A stretch of 64,000 nt of DNA, taken from NCBI GenBank assembly GCA_002900995.3, contig CM035304.1, positions 3,667,612-3,731,611 of the forward strand, given 5' to 3'. This document shows, piece by piece, positions 9,226 through 21,259 of this stretch. The translations under genes and the position numbers were made by a program. The DNA is from Ganoderma boninense (lineage: Eukaryota > Basidiomycota > Agaricomycetes > Polyporales > Polyporaceae). The notes under the pieces are model-generated. The model worked only from the letters and a program-made list of their open reading frames with translations, ran no database searches and was not told where the DNA came from. Each line of letters opens with the position of its first letter. Positions within the stretch are counted from its first letter, which is position 1.

Positions 9226-11144
9226 TTCTTGACCGACTGTCCTTGTCCAACTTGAAGGAACAGCATACACACTTTCAAACTATGGCCATTGACATGGGAA
9301 TGCAAAATACTGCCAGGCAGGTGGCTATAGAGTGGAGCACATTGGAGACTCAGTTTATGGATTGCCTACACCGCGACCGGACATCCACACACTTTGCCAC
9401 TCTGGTATCAAAGTTGTGGCAGCTACTTCCAGCCCAGATGAACACCATGGACCTCTTCAGCCTCCGAGTAGCTATGGACCGCCGACAGGTCATGCTGTTG
9501 AGCGCAGCAAGCTGGTACTGGCTTACTGTTGACTGTGTCACTAGAACACATCAATGCTTAGATGCGCTGGAACAAGACTCGGATGTTTACCAGCATACCA
9601 ACGATTGGCTTTGCAAGCTGGTCCGGGACATCTTCCAAAACCTCCGTCGCCGCCGTGCATCTGACTACTCCATTGCAAACTACATCCCTACTCCGCCGCA
9701 CATCGTATCCTCTGAACACATCTCTGGTTCTCACAATGTTCCTGCAAAGGACAAGCTCCACTCCCTGGTGTCTGACGCTACTGTCAAAGTTCTACGCAAA
9801 TGGCTGTCATTCCCCAACAACACCAGCATGGTAGCTGCATACTTTGTGATGCATCTAGTTGCCACATTCAAGAACGCAGATGTCCTCTTGCTGGAAGGCA
9901 TTTGGAAGGCTTACACCAAGATCAAGTCAGCAGTTCTTGGTGTGAAGCAGAGACATACAACTCTAGAGGTCTCTCAACTTCAGCCATTCATTACCGCTCT
10001 CCATTCCCTCCCTCTAGCCTGTAGCAGTTCAGACAAAGCTTTGGTGCTTCGAAACATATCAACTCGCATCGCTCAATGTGCGCCAGGATTGCGTGAAGCC
10101 ACAGAGAATTTTATCCTATCCGTCTCAGGAGGGGATAGAAACTTCAACTCTCTGCAATCTTCCATTTCTTATGCTTCCCAGCCACGCCCTTCATCTTCTA
10201 GCACCATCTCTCAGGCTGCCAGCAAAGACTTGTCAACAACTCAAGTCAACTCCCTATCCAGCACCCTTCTTGCCTTCATCCTCCAACTCCTTCCACTAGT
10301 TCAACCTAGTACAACTCCAACACACCTTACTGCCTTGCAAACTCGGGTTCAAAGCAACACGGACCATTACCTCCCTTTCAGAGAACATGGACGTTCACGC
10401 CTTCGTGTCAAATCTTTAGAAGGGCCTTTCCATTCATCTCATGTGGATGGTCCTGGTGCTTTCCCATGCTGGGTCATCTTTCGGGCTCTTATGTTCAATT
10501 CTGAAGTTCTAAAAGAGCGAACACATCTGTACTACCCTTCACTGGAGGCCTGGGATGAGTTCGTCAAGTTGGAGAACTTCGATAACTCAATAGAAGCGCG
10601 ACGGAGGTTTTTCAATGCGAAGTGCTATGGTTCTTTCCAGTCTTCTCGCCTCAACAGCATGGCGCATATACCATCATACTTTGCACATGAGAAAGAGTGG
10701 CAAGCTCTGCAACAACGTCACCCAGGCAAAATTCTGTTCCAAACAATGCTTCAGTGGCTGCAAGGCACATCTGACCTCCACGATGCAAATGGGCTACCCG
10801 ACAAGGTCACCTCGCTATGGCAGGTTGGCCCACTCACAGCCTATCTTCTTACCACCAATCTTGTCTATGCTGGCAAGGTTACAGCTCCAACGGTAGAAGA
10901 AGTTGCAGAAGTCATTTGGCGCAACGACATGGGCTCATTAGCAGGCCTTGTAGAGCTTGGATTTCCCTTAGAGAGGAAGAAGAAGGAGGCTTTGCCGAAA
11001 GTGGTCACTGCATTTAGAGGCGTCTACGAATATCTCAGCGGTCATCTCTCGGAAGCAGACAAAGTTCTGATGGTCTTTGATCCTATTATGGTAGAGCACA
11101 CCTTGTGCAAGTATAAGAGGTTGCAGAAGCATGTTTCGAGATAG
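9226..11144 (+). CDS. Long unrecognised exon, likely 3' end of the dioxygenase gene
   Basis: A single frame of about 640 codons opens just after a good acceptor (TTTTACCGCAG, ending 9225) and ends in TAG at 11142-11144. It starts FLDRLSLSN or VLDRLSLSN depending on the splice phase, and its first internal ATG is not near the acceptor, so it is probably the last exon of the gene starting at 6344. I could not make the preceding exon (ending near 9163) join in phase, so a separate gene or decay remains possible. The protein is mostly helical in character, with no signal peptide or membrane segment. A Ser/Thr-rich linker lies near codons 300-350 and is followed by a conserved-looking block (REHGRSRLRVKSLEGPFHSS). 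I do not recognise the fold. Confidence 0.6.
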
Positions 11145-11220
11145 CTATAGTAACTTGTAACTTGAGAATTATATAGCAATACTAATAGTGTGTTCCGCAT
11201 CCTTACAAGGCATGAATACA

Positions 11221-12725
11221 CTAAGACTCTAGCATACTGATATCTCGGCCATTCTTACTAGAGTTCCCCTGGGACAAGCTCTCCTGATCCGACAGACAGA
11301 GCCTCTTCATCTTAACCTGTGGACCTTCCTCCCCTTCATCTCTATCTTCACGTTCAGCATATCCAACCTTACGCTTAACCTTCTTCAAAGGAGATACGGG
11401 CTTGCTGCTAATAGCCTGGATCACCTGGTGGTTGTAGTCCTATCAAGATGTCAGTACTAGCAATCTCAGCTATGTAAGTGTTTAAATCACACCTTCTCAA
11501 CTACACGACTAAGCAAACACAAGGCTCGCAGACGGGGGAGGAAGATGTATTCTCCACGGGACAGTTGAACAGCAACAAATGCCACTTGGACCTCCACAAG
11601 GTTACCCATATTGAAAAGGTCTGGCTTGATGCGAGTAAACCTAGACAACGCTCTAGTATAAGAAGCCAAATCAAACTATGCAAACTGAATACACGTATGT
11701 GTTGTTCTCCAACCGCTGCCAATACTCAACAACATTTTCTTGAACATGCACTTCACTCCGGAGCATAGGCCGAAGAATGTTGAGAGGATCGATGAGCTCT
11801 CCAAGGTCGAAAGGGGTCTCTCCTTGGGCTTCTTTTGCGGGTGTGAGGTAGCGGTTGGTGAAGGTCAAGGTTAGATCCTGGACATCATGGCCTGGTTTCC
11901 AATCGCGAAGCTGACAGTTGCAACGTGTTAGGTGTGCCTTGAACATCTGGTAGATGAGTCCAACCCCACGAACGGCAGAGTCGAAGTGTTTGACGCCCAA
12001 GCCCGTCAAGGTAATAGATTGTTTCATGTCGATGATGTGATTGGCGTTGTGTGGAATGCTGATTGTATGTTGGAGGGTTTGAGGAATGCAACAAAAAGTA
12101 CAGAAAACACGCACTGGTATCGGCGAATGGGAGGCAATACCACATCTAACAGATATCCCTGGACCCGCAAGATCATCTCCTCCCGTATATCTTCAGCGTT
12201 TTGGGGCCAATGAACCATTACAAGTGTGCGTGCTGATTGATGCTCCACCAATTCAGCAAACGTTTCTACGTCTTCCATCTCATAAAGAATACTTGGTGAG
12301 TAGAATGATTCTGAAATGTATACGGCCAATGCAACATACCTTGCTAACAGTACTAAGTTGATGGTAGGGCAGAGTTTCCTCCTCCAGGGGACGGACAATG
12401 TCTAGGAGCACGTTGCCTCGAAGAGAGTTAGGGTATGTACTTTCAATGATGACAAGGTCATAGAACTTACGATACTTTGCAGCATCACGCTTGAGTTGGG
12501 CAAGATACGACATAGAAAGATGCTGAACGACGCTGAAGTAAAGGATATGGTTGGAAAGAATGGAGAAGAAGGACGGCAGCTGGTCTTCGCCGAGCAGAGG
12601 TATATATGAGCGGGTATGTAGGTGGTCTTCGTAAGGCTTGGCGAGATGAACCTGGTTTGGCCCTTCATGCGAACTGGGCTCCGGACATTAGCCTCCTTAC
12701 GTTGACAGGCTTTGACGTTCTCCAT
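11221..12725 (-). CDS. Unrecognised multi-exon protein
   Basis: A minus-strand gene runs between two plus-strand genes. Exons read as LLGEDQLPSFFSILSNHILY (near 12600), NVLLDIVRPLEEETLPYHQL, MEDVETFAELVEHQ..VHWPQNAEDIREEMI (near 12250), SITLTGLGVKHFDSAVRGVG (near 12000), PFDLGELIDPLNILRPML, and a final Lys/Glu-rich exon with a KKVKRKV nuclear-localisation-like cluster ending at 11221. Introns of about 50-60 bp have GT..AG ends, for example after AAATATC-type junctions near 12475. The start at 12725 (MENVKACQ) is the first suitable ATG and is tentative. Family unknown. The charged tail suggests a nuclear protein, which is inference. Confidence 0.5.
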
Positions 12726-13256
12726 AGCCGGTTACCTCATTCGCTTCGATGAACTTCTACAATTTCACCGCCATCTCTCCTCTTCCCCAAGTCTGTGTTT
12801 CTCCCTCAGGTTCGTCTATTTGCATTATAATGCTTAACAGAAGTATTGGCTAATGAATCTATTGAATGGAGGTGATAGTAGGAGATACAACTTGATACCT
12901 TGCCTTGAAATGCTTCACAAGCGTTATCGGCAGTATGAGTCGCATAACAATCGGCAAGTCGCTCCTTGCATTTAGCCCTGTCGGCAGTTATTTCTGCTTC
13001 CGATCTTAGCCTGAGGATGTGAACCTCGGAAGAACTCGGACATAATCACGCAATAGGGTATGCGTCAGGCCTCTTGGCCATCTATCCGAACCAGTATAAA
13101 TATGGGGAAGGAACGCCTGCTTCTCCCCAGTGGCTTGTCCCCTCTTGCGTCTGTCTTTCCCACCTGCATCTTCCCTCTCTTCTTGCCCCTTGGCACTTAT
13201 TACCTCTTCATATCAAATCCTATACTCTTCTTTCACATATCCACTAAGGTTTCGCC
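12726..13256. other. Intergenic region with promoter of the 13.3-kb gene
   Basis: No gene was seen. The stretch separates a minus-strand and a plus-strand gene and contains the TATA box listed separately, followed by pyrimidine-rich sequence (13120-13250) typical of the region around fungal transcription starts. Confidence 0.6.
13093..13100 (+). promoter_or_regulatory. TATA box
   Basis: TATAAATA lies 157 bp upstream of the ATG at 13257, within CAGTATAAATATGGGG. A CT-rich tract follows. This is a plausible core promoter for the histone-tail-like gene. Confidence 0.55.
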
Positions 13257-16200
13257 ATGCCTCCCCGTGCAAGTCGTCCTCAGGCTGCTGCTGCCACGTA
13301 TGCTATACTTTGGTTGAATGCTGGTGTGTTGCTGACTTGTATTCTTTTCACAGCCCGAAGGCTACGCAGACTCGCAAGGCGTCAGCTAAGGCTACTTCTG
13401 CAGCGAAGGCCAAAGCAACATCTACGAAGTCGACGTCCACCAAGTCAACTTCGAAGACCACTAAGCGTCCTGCGCAGTACGTTCATTCTTTTGTCTGTTG
13501 AAAGTTCTTTGCTCATTTTTGTATAGGGAAGCACCCGTAACTCCAGTACCTCTCTCTCCTCCAAAGAGGCAGACTCGGACTAGTACTAAGAAGTCGTACG
13601 TTTGCATATTGTTTCACACTAGTCCGTTAGACTTATCCAGTTTATGGTCAGAGCTGTCAAGGTTAAGATTGAGCCTGACCTTGTTGACGAAGAAGCCATA
13701 GACGTTGGCGAGGAAGATGAGGAGCTGGAGGAGGGAGAGGAAGAGCTGGATGACGTAGAGGAGCGAAGTGCAGACAACACCTACTCGTACGTGTGCCTCT
13801 GTTTGTTTTCGGCCTGGTCTGACATATCTTGCTTTATAGTGGTGAGGAGTTTGAAGGAGACGACTCTGTTGCTGAGCTCTCCGCTGACGAGGGGTCTGTG
13901 TTTTTGCCCCCTCAAACTCCCAAGGTCAACCGTATTGTGTAAGTCAACCTAACTTTGATCTACTTTGTATCTGTCTTCTATCCAATCTTGAAACCTTAGG
14001 CAGAGCCACAGTGAGGCTACAAGCCCTCCTGCCAGTCAGAAGAGTCCTTCTCCTGTGTACGTACCTATAGCATCTCCACTCTTTTGCCCAACTAATGTTC
14101 ATTTAGCAAGAAGGTCGTTCACCTCCAGGCTTCTACCCAGAAGGTGAAGACCACTAGGATTATTCGCAAGGCTACTCCTAGAAAGGCTGCAAAACGGTAC
14201 GCTGCTACTTTTTTACAGCACTTGCGTTTGTGACTTAGGATATTTACTCAGGGAGCGTTCTGACAATGAGGACGATGTGGCTGAGGAGGAGTTAGTGCTC
14301 CCATTACAATTAGTCCATTTGTGCTAACCAACTTTGAAACAGTGCTTCTCCTACCAAGAAGACCCGTGCTGCAGTCTCTAGCCCTGAGCCTGAGATTGAA
14401 GAGGTTACTTCCAAGACTCCTAAGAAGTACGTTGTGCTTTGATGAGGTCAAATACATATTCTAATGCTGCAACACAGGTCCATCAAGAAGCCCGTCCTCC
14501 CTCGCCGCACTGGTGCCAGCACGGACTCTCCTCAGAAGGCCAAGTGTACTCTAGGCAAGCCTCACACCCCTGCCAAGCCTGTTCAAAAGGTCAAGGCTAA
14601 GGCCGTCAAAAATGTTCCAGAGTTAGTTCCTTTCTACTTATTAACTCCTGTGACATTTTACACCCCAGCGTACATACTTACACCTCTTACTAGATCTACG
14701 GGTTCTGCCACTGCCTTCTTTGGCGATGAGGATATGGATGATGAAGAGTAATCACTTTACCTACTCTAGCTACTCTATCTTCTCATTAGCTACCATCCTA
14801 GACGCAACCGTAAAACTCGCCTTTTTACCCAAAATCTCTCTGCTACTACAGACTTTGATGATGTCAAAGACACGTATGTTCTCTTTAATCAATATCATGT
14901 GTTGCACCCCTTCTTATTGTGTGATTTTTAGGCTTCTTGAGATTGAAGAGGGGACTGTAGTTTCAGAAGCCCTTATAGAGACCAGCGGCGACTGTGATGA
15001 GTCTGCTGCTGAGGCGGTCTCTGACTTCGAAACAGGTGAAAATGTTATCAAGAAGAACAACAACACTCAGGCTTTCAAGGAGTCTATGGATATGGTTCAG
15101 GACTCAGTTGAAAGGTAATTTGTCTGTGCGTTCTGTGAATATTTTCAAACTGACATTTTTTACCACAGCGACACTATGGATGTCGATGCCACAGAGGACA
15201 TCCTCGATCTAGACGTTGAGGGTGCAGTTGACCCAATCCTTCGTGATACCTATAAAGGGTTGCCTTATCTGAAGTGCGTTTTTTTCCCCTTCTAGTGGTA
15301 GATATTGAGTTGACTGGTGCAGGCCATGTACGCCCAACTATGGAGGCTATGACATTCAAACTCTGCTGTTGAGTGAGGGTGTTTTCAACCAGCCCCACTT
15401 CCAAGTCAACAAGCGGTAAGCCTGTCCAAATGTGATAAGTTTAACTGAATGCTCATATCACCGCCTAGTGCTATCATCAGTCTCGTTACTCAGTCGTACG
15501 ACCCAAAAGTGGACGACCCGTTTGTCATCGCACCCAGCCGCGTTGATCCTGCCTTGATCGTAGCGGATACGAAGTTTGGAGCAAAGAACAAGGTCCTTGC
15601 TCTGAAGACCGAGACAGGTACCAAGCGCCTGGTCAACTTCGCTTTTGGCGTGGTCCTTCAGTGCCACATGGTTGAGCCTACTTCATTTCCTGGCAACAAG
15701 ACCGTCAAGCAGCTTCTCATGGTTCCTCTTCGAGGAGAATGGGAGAGAGCTGTCGGCCTATATGGCATGACTTTTGGTCTCGATAGTGTCGTCATCAACA
15801 CGTTTGGAGTTTCTCTGGGAGACGGAGCACGTCTGCAGGGCCTATCTTTCCGCACCTTTCCTGCAGGAGGCGACACGCAGTCTACCAGTAAGTTTGTTCA
15901 TGAACTACTGTACTATTCATGTTATGGTGCTAACATTTATATCAGAACAAGCTTTGCCTGGACTTGGGTTTACGCCTCGCAAGGGAAGATTGTCAGCAAA
16001 GTCAACTGGAGGTAAGAATGCTACGGGTCGCACCTTCCTCCAGATGATAGACAAGACAACCTGGTCAGCTAGTGAAGATAGTAAGTCTTGCTTTTACGTA
16101 TCGTGCTACTGTGGCTGACTGCTAAACAAACATTTAGTTCCTATCTGGGACGCTCAGGAGTACTTCAAGACGGGCAAGCTGGTTGGAAACCAGTTCAAGC

Positions 16201-16382
16201 ACGAAATCGTCCATAGCTTGCCTTCGTACAAGATGGACTTAGAGTTTGGAGATCTTGCGATCGTGTACTACAGTGTTTCCCAGTTTAGTACTAAGACTGC
16301 GACTGAGCGTGGCGAAGAGGCATCTCTTAGTCTCAATCTCTATGGGGCGGTTCTTGTTGCTAAAGGCTCTGGTTCTCAGTAG
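13257..16382 (+). CDS. Charged histone-tail-like nuclear protein with C-terminal domain
   Basis: The gene starts at ATG 13257 (MPPRASRPQ) and has many short exons, several ending in a GTACG donor. The N-terminal third is Lys/Ala/Ser/Thr-rich, like a histone H1 tail (KATQTRKASAKAT, KSTSTKSTSKTTKR). Acidic tracts follow (EEDEELEEGEEELDDVEE), then further SP/TP and KK motifs (SPTKKTR, TPKK). From about 15350 a folded-looking C-terminal domain of roughly 300 residues begins (CTPNYGGYDIQTLLLSEGVF) and ends with DLAIVYYSVSQFS..SLNLYGAVLVAKGSGSQ and a TAG at 16380-16382. The composition suggests chromatin or nucleic-acid binding. The C-terminal domain resembles proteins I recall as repeatedly found in mushroom genomes, but I cannot name the family. 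Confidence 0.65.
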
Positions 16383-16765
16383 TCCTAGTTAGATCTTTGT
16401 ATCCTTGAAAGCTCTTCCCTCGCTCCGCAATCTTCAACAGGTTGTAGACAGATCTTAGATTTTTCTGGTGTTTTGGTATATGTGCTCGCTCTCAATAATA
16501 TATGCCTCTTTGTCCGCGAAGTAATTGAGAGAATAGGAGCCTTTTAAAGCTGCAGTTAACAGTGCATTGCATCCCTTTAGTTAACATGCGCCTTGCGTTC
16601 CTTGGGCTCTTGAATGCACTTTATTTCCAATTCTTAGCGTCTCAAAACACGTGATGCTATGTTCAACTTTCGTGGGTTTAGCGCTTAACCCCCATCTTTG
16701 CTCCCTACCTTGGTTTACCACCTCTCTCCTATCCACACCTCTACAGTGATTGCTAACTACCAACA

Positions 16766-19700
16766 ATGCATCTACTCTGCTATATTTCTTGCCTTATAAG
16801 TGCATGGGCCTTGCTTGCTAAAAGTACAACTAGTACTATTAGTAGCAAGACTAGTGCCGTCCTCAATTGCAACTCTAGCGGAGTCAATTACCCCTCTAAT
16901 AGAGTCATGTTTGTAAGCCAGAATCACCAGCTAAAGGACCAACCTATAAAACTAGGTATGTGCACATTATCTTTGTACTTCTGTAGTTGTAACTTACATC
17001 ATTGTATAGATAAACCTATCAACACTTTGGCCTTAGATGCGTCGGTTATGGGTATTGCAGACACCCCCTTGGCAAGTTCTGCGCCTATTATAGGCAGGGT
17101 TAGACCAGACACCCTCTTGGCAAGCTCTGGGCCCCATAGGGGCAGGGTCAATGAAACCCTCATGGCAATTTTTATATCGCAAATCCAGAAAGATCAAAAC
17201 ACTGAAAACATAACTTACCAAGTATTACGCAGTGCTACCTCCAGTTTAATATACTCAGCATTTATTCTTGGACAGTCTTCTGTGACTGAAGTGTTCAAAA
17301 CCAAGCTATTTGGCATTCAACATTTATACTATGCACATAACTTCCAAGCTATGCTAGTAAGCTTATATAGTAGATGTTTTGAGTTTGCTTATAGTTTCAA
17401 ACCTCTAAAGGACAAGCTGAATGAAGATATTAAAAATCCCTTGATTAATCTTAAAGGAGGTGCACCGCTACCTCAAACTTCAAAAAGACACAAAATATGG
17501 ACATATGATGAACTTTTACCCTATGTTGTTCAAGGCCCTTTGGAGTCTACAAACAACTACACATTTGCAGTATATGGAACTAAATCTACCATACAAACTG
17601 CTTACTTGCCCCCTAGTGTTCAGGCTCAAGTTCCATTACCTCTACTAGCTAGCAAACTTTCTAAAGCTCATTTACTGAGTGTTGCTTTGTGCCATAATCT
17701 GGCTAAGGGTCAATATAGGCAAACTGTACAAGCTGTAGCTGAAGTTGTTAGCAATCACACTTGTGTAGAATGTTTAGACTATGTATGCATTTTTGATCCT
17801 ATTAAACAAAGTGTACCTGTAAAGCAACAAGTCCACAAATCACGTATGGAAGCACGTAATCAGTCTGCGCCTCCACCACTAAATAAAAATAATTCATTTC
17901 CTCCAAAGCCCCCTACTCAAAACTTACTAGAAAAAGTTATATCTGACTATGCTAATAACATTCAGATAGAACAGTTTTTAGAATCAGGTTGTGCTGTATG
18001 TGGACTTTTAACACCCAACTCACAGATCAGTAATATTAATAGTATCAAGTTTGATAATAATATACTAGAATCTGTAGAACCCATAACACGCAAAGAGCGC
18101 CATACAGCTTCTGAAACTATATCAACTCTTCAAGGCCCTATATTATTACCAAACTGTGAAAATGTTTGCCAGTCCTGTAGTGCAGACTTACAAAATGGCA
18201 AGCTACCTCACAATGCTTTGGCTAATGGTCTTTGGATTGGTGAAGTGCCACTAGAGTTGCAAGATTTGAGCTGGACAGAAAAAATGCTCATATCCAGAAT
18301 AAAACATAATATGTGCATTGTCAAAGTTCATGTTTCTGGAATGCATAAAATGAAGGCCAATGTTGTCAGTCATTCATTACCTATGCCTAAAATCTACTCT
18401 GTGCTGCCTCCTGCTAGAGAAGAGTTAGATGATGTGCTTGCCTTTTTATATATTGGACCCAATGTTCCTACTTACAATGAGTACAAACGCACGCCAATGC
18501 TTGTTCGTCGCAATAAAGTAGCTGCTGCACTAGAGTGGTTAAAGTTAAATCATATTGATTATGCTGACCTGACTATATCTTATAACCACCTAAAAGAGTA
18601 TCCGGAGGATGAGCCACCTGTTATTGTAAACTACACGCAAAGCTATGATTCCAATAAGGATCCAGAAGCAACTGCTGTGAATGATGACAACTCAGATGAA
18701 GGGGCAGAAAGTGGCATTTGTCCCTTTATTGTGCATGGCCTGACAGGATCAAATCTTGAACATTTAGGCAAAATAAGGCCCCAGGAAATCAGAGCTAGAG
18801 CTGTAGAATATTTTAAATCTGGTGGAAAAGCCTTGGGTATTGGACAAGAAAAAGAGCCTGAAAGTCTTTACAACAATCCTCAGTTATATCCCCAAATGTT
18901 TCCTTGGCTATTTCCCTATGGCCTAGGTGGATTGAAAAACCATATGGGCTCAAGACCTGTATCTGAAGAGAAAAGAAAACAGCAGCTATTAATGTACCAT
19001 GATAAGAGATTTCAATTAGAGCCTTTATTCCCACTAGTTGCTCTTAATCATGAGCAGATTAAAAAAGCAACTACTGGAGGCTATTTACTAGCAGATAAAT
19101 CAAAGTTTAATGATATTGCAGACCACCTACTAAATTTGAAAGAAAGTACATTGGCTGCTCTAATACAACGTCTACAAAAGGGGCCCGTAAAAGCAGAGAC
19201 TGATGAAGAGAAGGCATGTTTTCAAATCTTAAATGACTTGGATCATGTTAGCTATCAGGTGCAAAGCTCAATAACTAGCAAAAAGTATATGCGTAATGAG
19301 ATCTGGTCATTAGTCTCGTATCTAGGCGCACCTTCTTGGTTTATTACATTTGCACCTGCAGATGTTAAACACCCTATAGCATTATACTTTGCAGACACTA
19401 ACCAAAAAATAGTTCCAAAGTTTAGAGACCAAGATGAAAGACTAAGACTTATTGCTAATAATCCTGTAGCTGGTGCAAGGTTTTTTAAAGTAATGGTTGA
19501 TATGTTTATCAAGTTTGTGTTAGGAGTAGGTTTGGATAGACCAGGATTATATGGAGATACAGCAGGATACTATGGCACAGTAGAACAGCAAGGGCGTTTA
19601 ACACTACATTTGCATATGTTACTTTGGATTAAAAATTCACTCACGCCACAAGAGATTAGAGACAGAATAATGGACCCCAATTCAGATTTTCAAAAGAAAA

Positions 19701-21259
19701 TGGTCGAGTATTTGGAAAGTGTGCATAGCGGAGAATTTATAAATAGTACAATGGATAAAGTAGCTGAGCAAGTGCAGAACAGTATTCAGAAAAATCCATT
19801 GCGAACACCTCCTACGGAAACATTGCCACAGGCTGTACCAACAAAATGTAGTCATAATTATCAGGCCACTTGCAATCTATGTATGAAGTATAAACAGTGG
19901 TGGATTGACTATGAAATTGAGGTAAATGAGTTGTTGTACTTGTCTAATGTTCACAAGTGTGTGGTCCAAAGCAATGGTGATCATTCAGATAAAAAGACCA
20001 AAGTAGGTAGTATAGCTGCAGTAGATAACAGAGGATGTAGAGCTGGCAAAGACAAGACATGTAAAGCAAGATTTCCTAGAGAAACTTATACAGAAACCAC
20101 TGTAGATCCAGAATCAGGAGCATTGTTAATGAAAAAGGGTGAAGCATGGCTAAATACATTTACTCCTGCAGTATCTTATCTCCTACGATGTAACCATGAT
20201 GTGACAAGTCTTTTATCAGGGACTGCTATAAAGTCTGTAATTGCATATGTTGCTGATTACATTACCAAAACACCACTAAAAACACATGTAATGTTCCAAT
20301 CTATTCAGCAGATATTTGAACGCAATGTACAATTGTTGGGAAGTTACAAAACCAAAAAGGATAAAGCTCGTAGTATAATTACTAAAATAGTAAATTCTCT
20401 TACTGCAGCCTCAGAAATTGGAGGACCAATGGCATCTATGTATCTACTCAAACATCCAGACCATTACACTAGTCACCAATTTAAACCTTTCTATTGGAAA
20501 AGCTTTATATATGAAGTTGCCAATGCATGGACTAATATGGCTCCTATTATTGAGCCTGGAAAGTCAACTGTAGTGCTAGGTCTAGATTCTAATAATCAAA
20601 CTTGCCAGCCAAGAGTGGTTGCCATATCTCCAGTTATTGACTACATGTATAGACCACAAGAATTTGAAAGTATGTGTGTATATGACTGGATTAGATTAGC
20701 TGTTAAAAAAAGAATGCCAAAGCAAACTAGATTAAAACGACCTCTTAATGATATTATAGAACCAGTAGATGATGAAGACACAGATTTTGAAAACGACTAT
20801 AACATTGATGAATATATACCTAAATTGAGTGGTGGAGGATTATCCAAATTTGAAGAAGAAGAGTCAGAGGATGAACTGTTGTTGACACATGATTGTATCC
20901 AAGCTTTGAACACGAAAGTAACTGAAAAGTCTTCTAAAAAAGAAGAGGAAGAATCAGACGATGAACTGTTATTGACAGCCCATTCTAATCAGGCTTTGAA
21001 TAATATAGCAACCCATTCACAAAGCAAAAAGGCGTATCAAAGATCCAAAAACTTCTTCTTCACTAACGATCACCCTCAAGCTCAAACACACTATGTTTCA
21101 ATGTTAGATCCTGAACAAGGCTATGTGCCTAACTTTATTGGAGGCTCTTTACCACGTAGAGATACTGGCAGCATTGAACAGTATAGTTTAACCATGCTTA
21201 CTTTGTTTAAACCCTGGCGCAATGGTAAAGATCTCAAAGCAGGACAAGAATCTTCTTAG
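16766..21259 (+). CDS. Helitron Rep (HUH endonuclease) part of RepHel protein
   Basis: This open frame of 1497 codons starts MHLLCYISCL. It may contain a 54-bp intron (16956-17009; GTATGT..TATAG). The middle is the Helitron-like N-terminal region (FPWLFPYGLGGL, APSWFITFAPADVKHP). The Rep nuclease signature is GRLTLHLHMLLWIKN (HUH, near 19600), and the catalytic Tyr pair is probably in VIAYVADYITKTPLKTH (near 20250). Cys/His clusters (CAVCGLL; CENVCQSC) before the Rep part look like zinc-binding sites. The frame ends early at TAG 21257-21259, where the inverted copy has a Trp codon. The protein would therefore lack its helicase. Confidence 0.88.
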   Translation: MHLLCYISCLISAWALLAKSTTSTISSKTSAVLNCNSSGVNYPSNRVMFVSQNHQLKDQPIKLGMCTLSLYFCSCNLHHCIDKPINTLALDASVMGIADTPLASSAPIIGRVRPDTLLASSGPHRGRVNETLMAIFISQIQKDQNTENITYQVLRSATSSLIYSAFILGQSSVTEVFKTKLFGIQHLYYAHNFQAMLVSLYSRCFEFAYSFKPLKDKLNEDIKNPLINLKGGAPLPQTSKRHKIWTYDELLPYVVQGPLESTNNYTFAVYGTKSTIQTAYLPPSVQAQVPLPLLASKLSKAHLLSVALCHNLAKGQYRQTVQAVAEVVSNHTCVECLDYVCIFDPIKQSVPVKQQVHKSRMEARNQSAPPPLNKNNSFPPKPPTQNLLEKVISDYANNIQIEQFLESGCAVCGLLTPNSQISNINSIKFDNNILESVEPITRKERHTASETISTLQGPILLPNCENVCQSCSADLQNGKLPHNALANGLWIGEVPLELQDLSWTEKMLISRIKHNMCIVKVHVSGMHKMKANVVSHSLPMPKIYSVLPPAREELDDVLAFLYIGPNVPTYNEYKRTPMLVRRNKVAAALEWLKLNHIDYADLTISYNHLKEYPEDEPPVIVNYTQSYDSNKDPEATAVNDDNSDEGAESGICPFIVHGLTGSNLEHLGKIRPQEIRARAVEYFKSGGKALGIGQEKEPESLYNNPQLYPQMFPWLFPYGLGGLKNHMGSRPVSEEKRKQQLLMYHDKRFQLEPLFPLVALNHEQIKKATTGGYLLADKSKFNDIADHLLNLKESTLAALIQRLQKGPVKAETDEEKACFQILNDLDHVSYQVQSSITSKKYMRNEIWSLVSYLGAPSWFITFAPADVKHPIALYFADTNQKIVPKFRDQDERLRLIANNPVAGARFFKVMVDMFIKFVLGVGLDRPGLYGDTAGYYGTVEQQGRLTLHLHMLLWIKNSLTPQEIRDRIMDPNSDFQKKMVEYLESVHSGEFINSTMDKVAEQVQNSIQKNPLRTPPTETLPQAVPTKCSHNYQATCNLCMKYKQWWIDYEIEVNELLYLSNVHKCVVQSNGDHSDKKTKVGSIAAVDNRGCRAGKDKTCKARFPRETYTETTVDPESGALLMKKGEAWLNTFTPAVSYLLRCNHDVTSLLSGTAIKSVIAYVADYITKTPLKTHVMFQSIQQIFERNVQLLGSYKTKKDKARSIITKIVNSLTAASEIGGPMASMYLLKHPDHYTSHQFKPFYWKSFIYEVANAWTNMAPIIEPGKSTVVLGLDSNNQTCQPRVVAISPVIDYMYRPQEFESMCVYDWIRLAVKKRMPKQTRLKRPLNDIIEPVDDEDTDFENDYNIDEYIPKLSGGGLSKFEEEESEDELLLTHDCIQALNTKVTEKSSKKEEEESDDELLLTAHSNQALNNIATHSQSKKAYQRSKNFFFTNDHPQAQTHYVSMLDPEQGYVPNFIGGSLPRRDTGSIEQYSLTMLTLFKPWRNGKDLKAGQESS

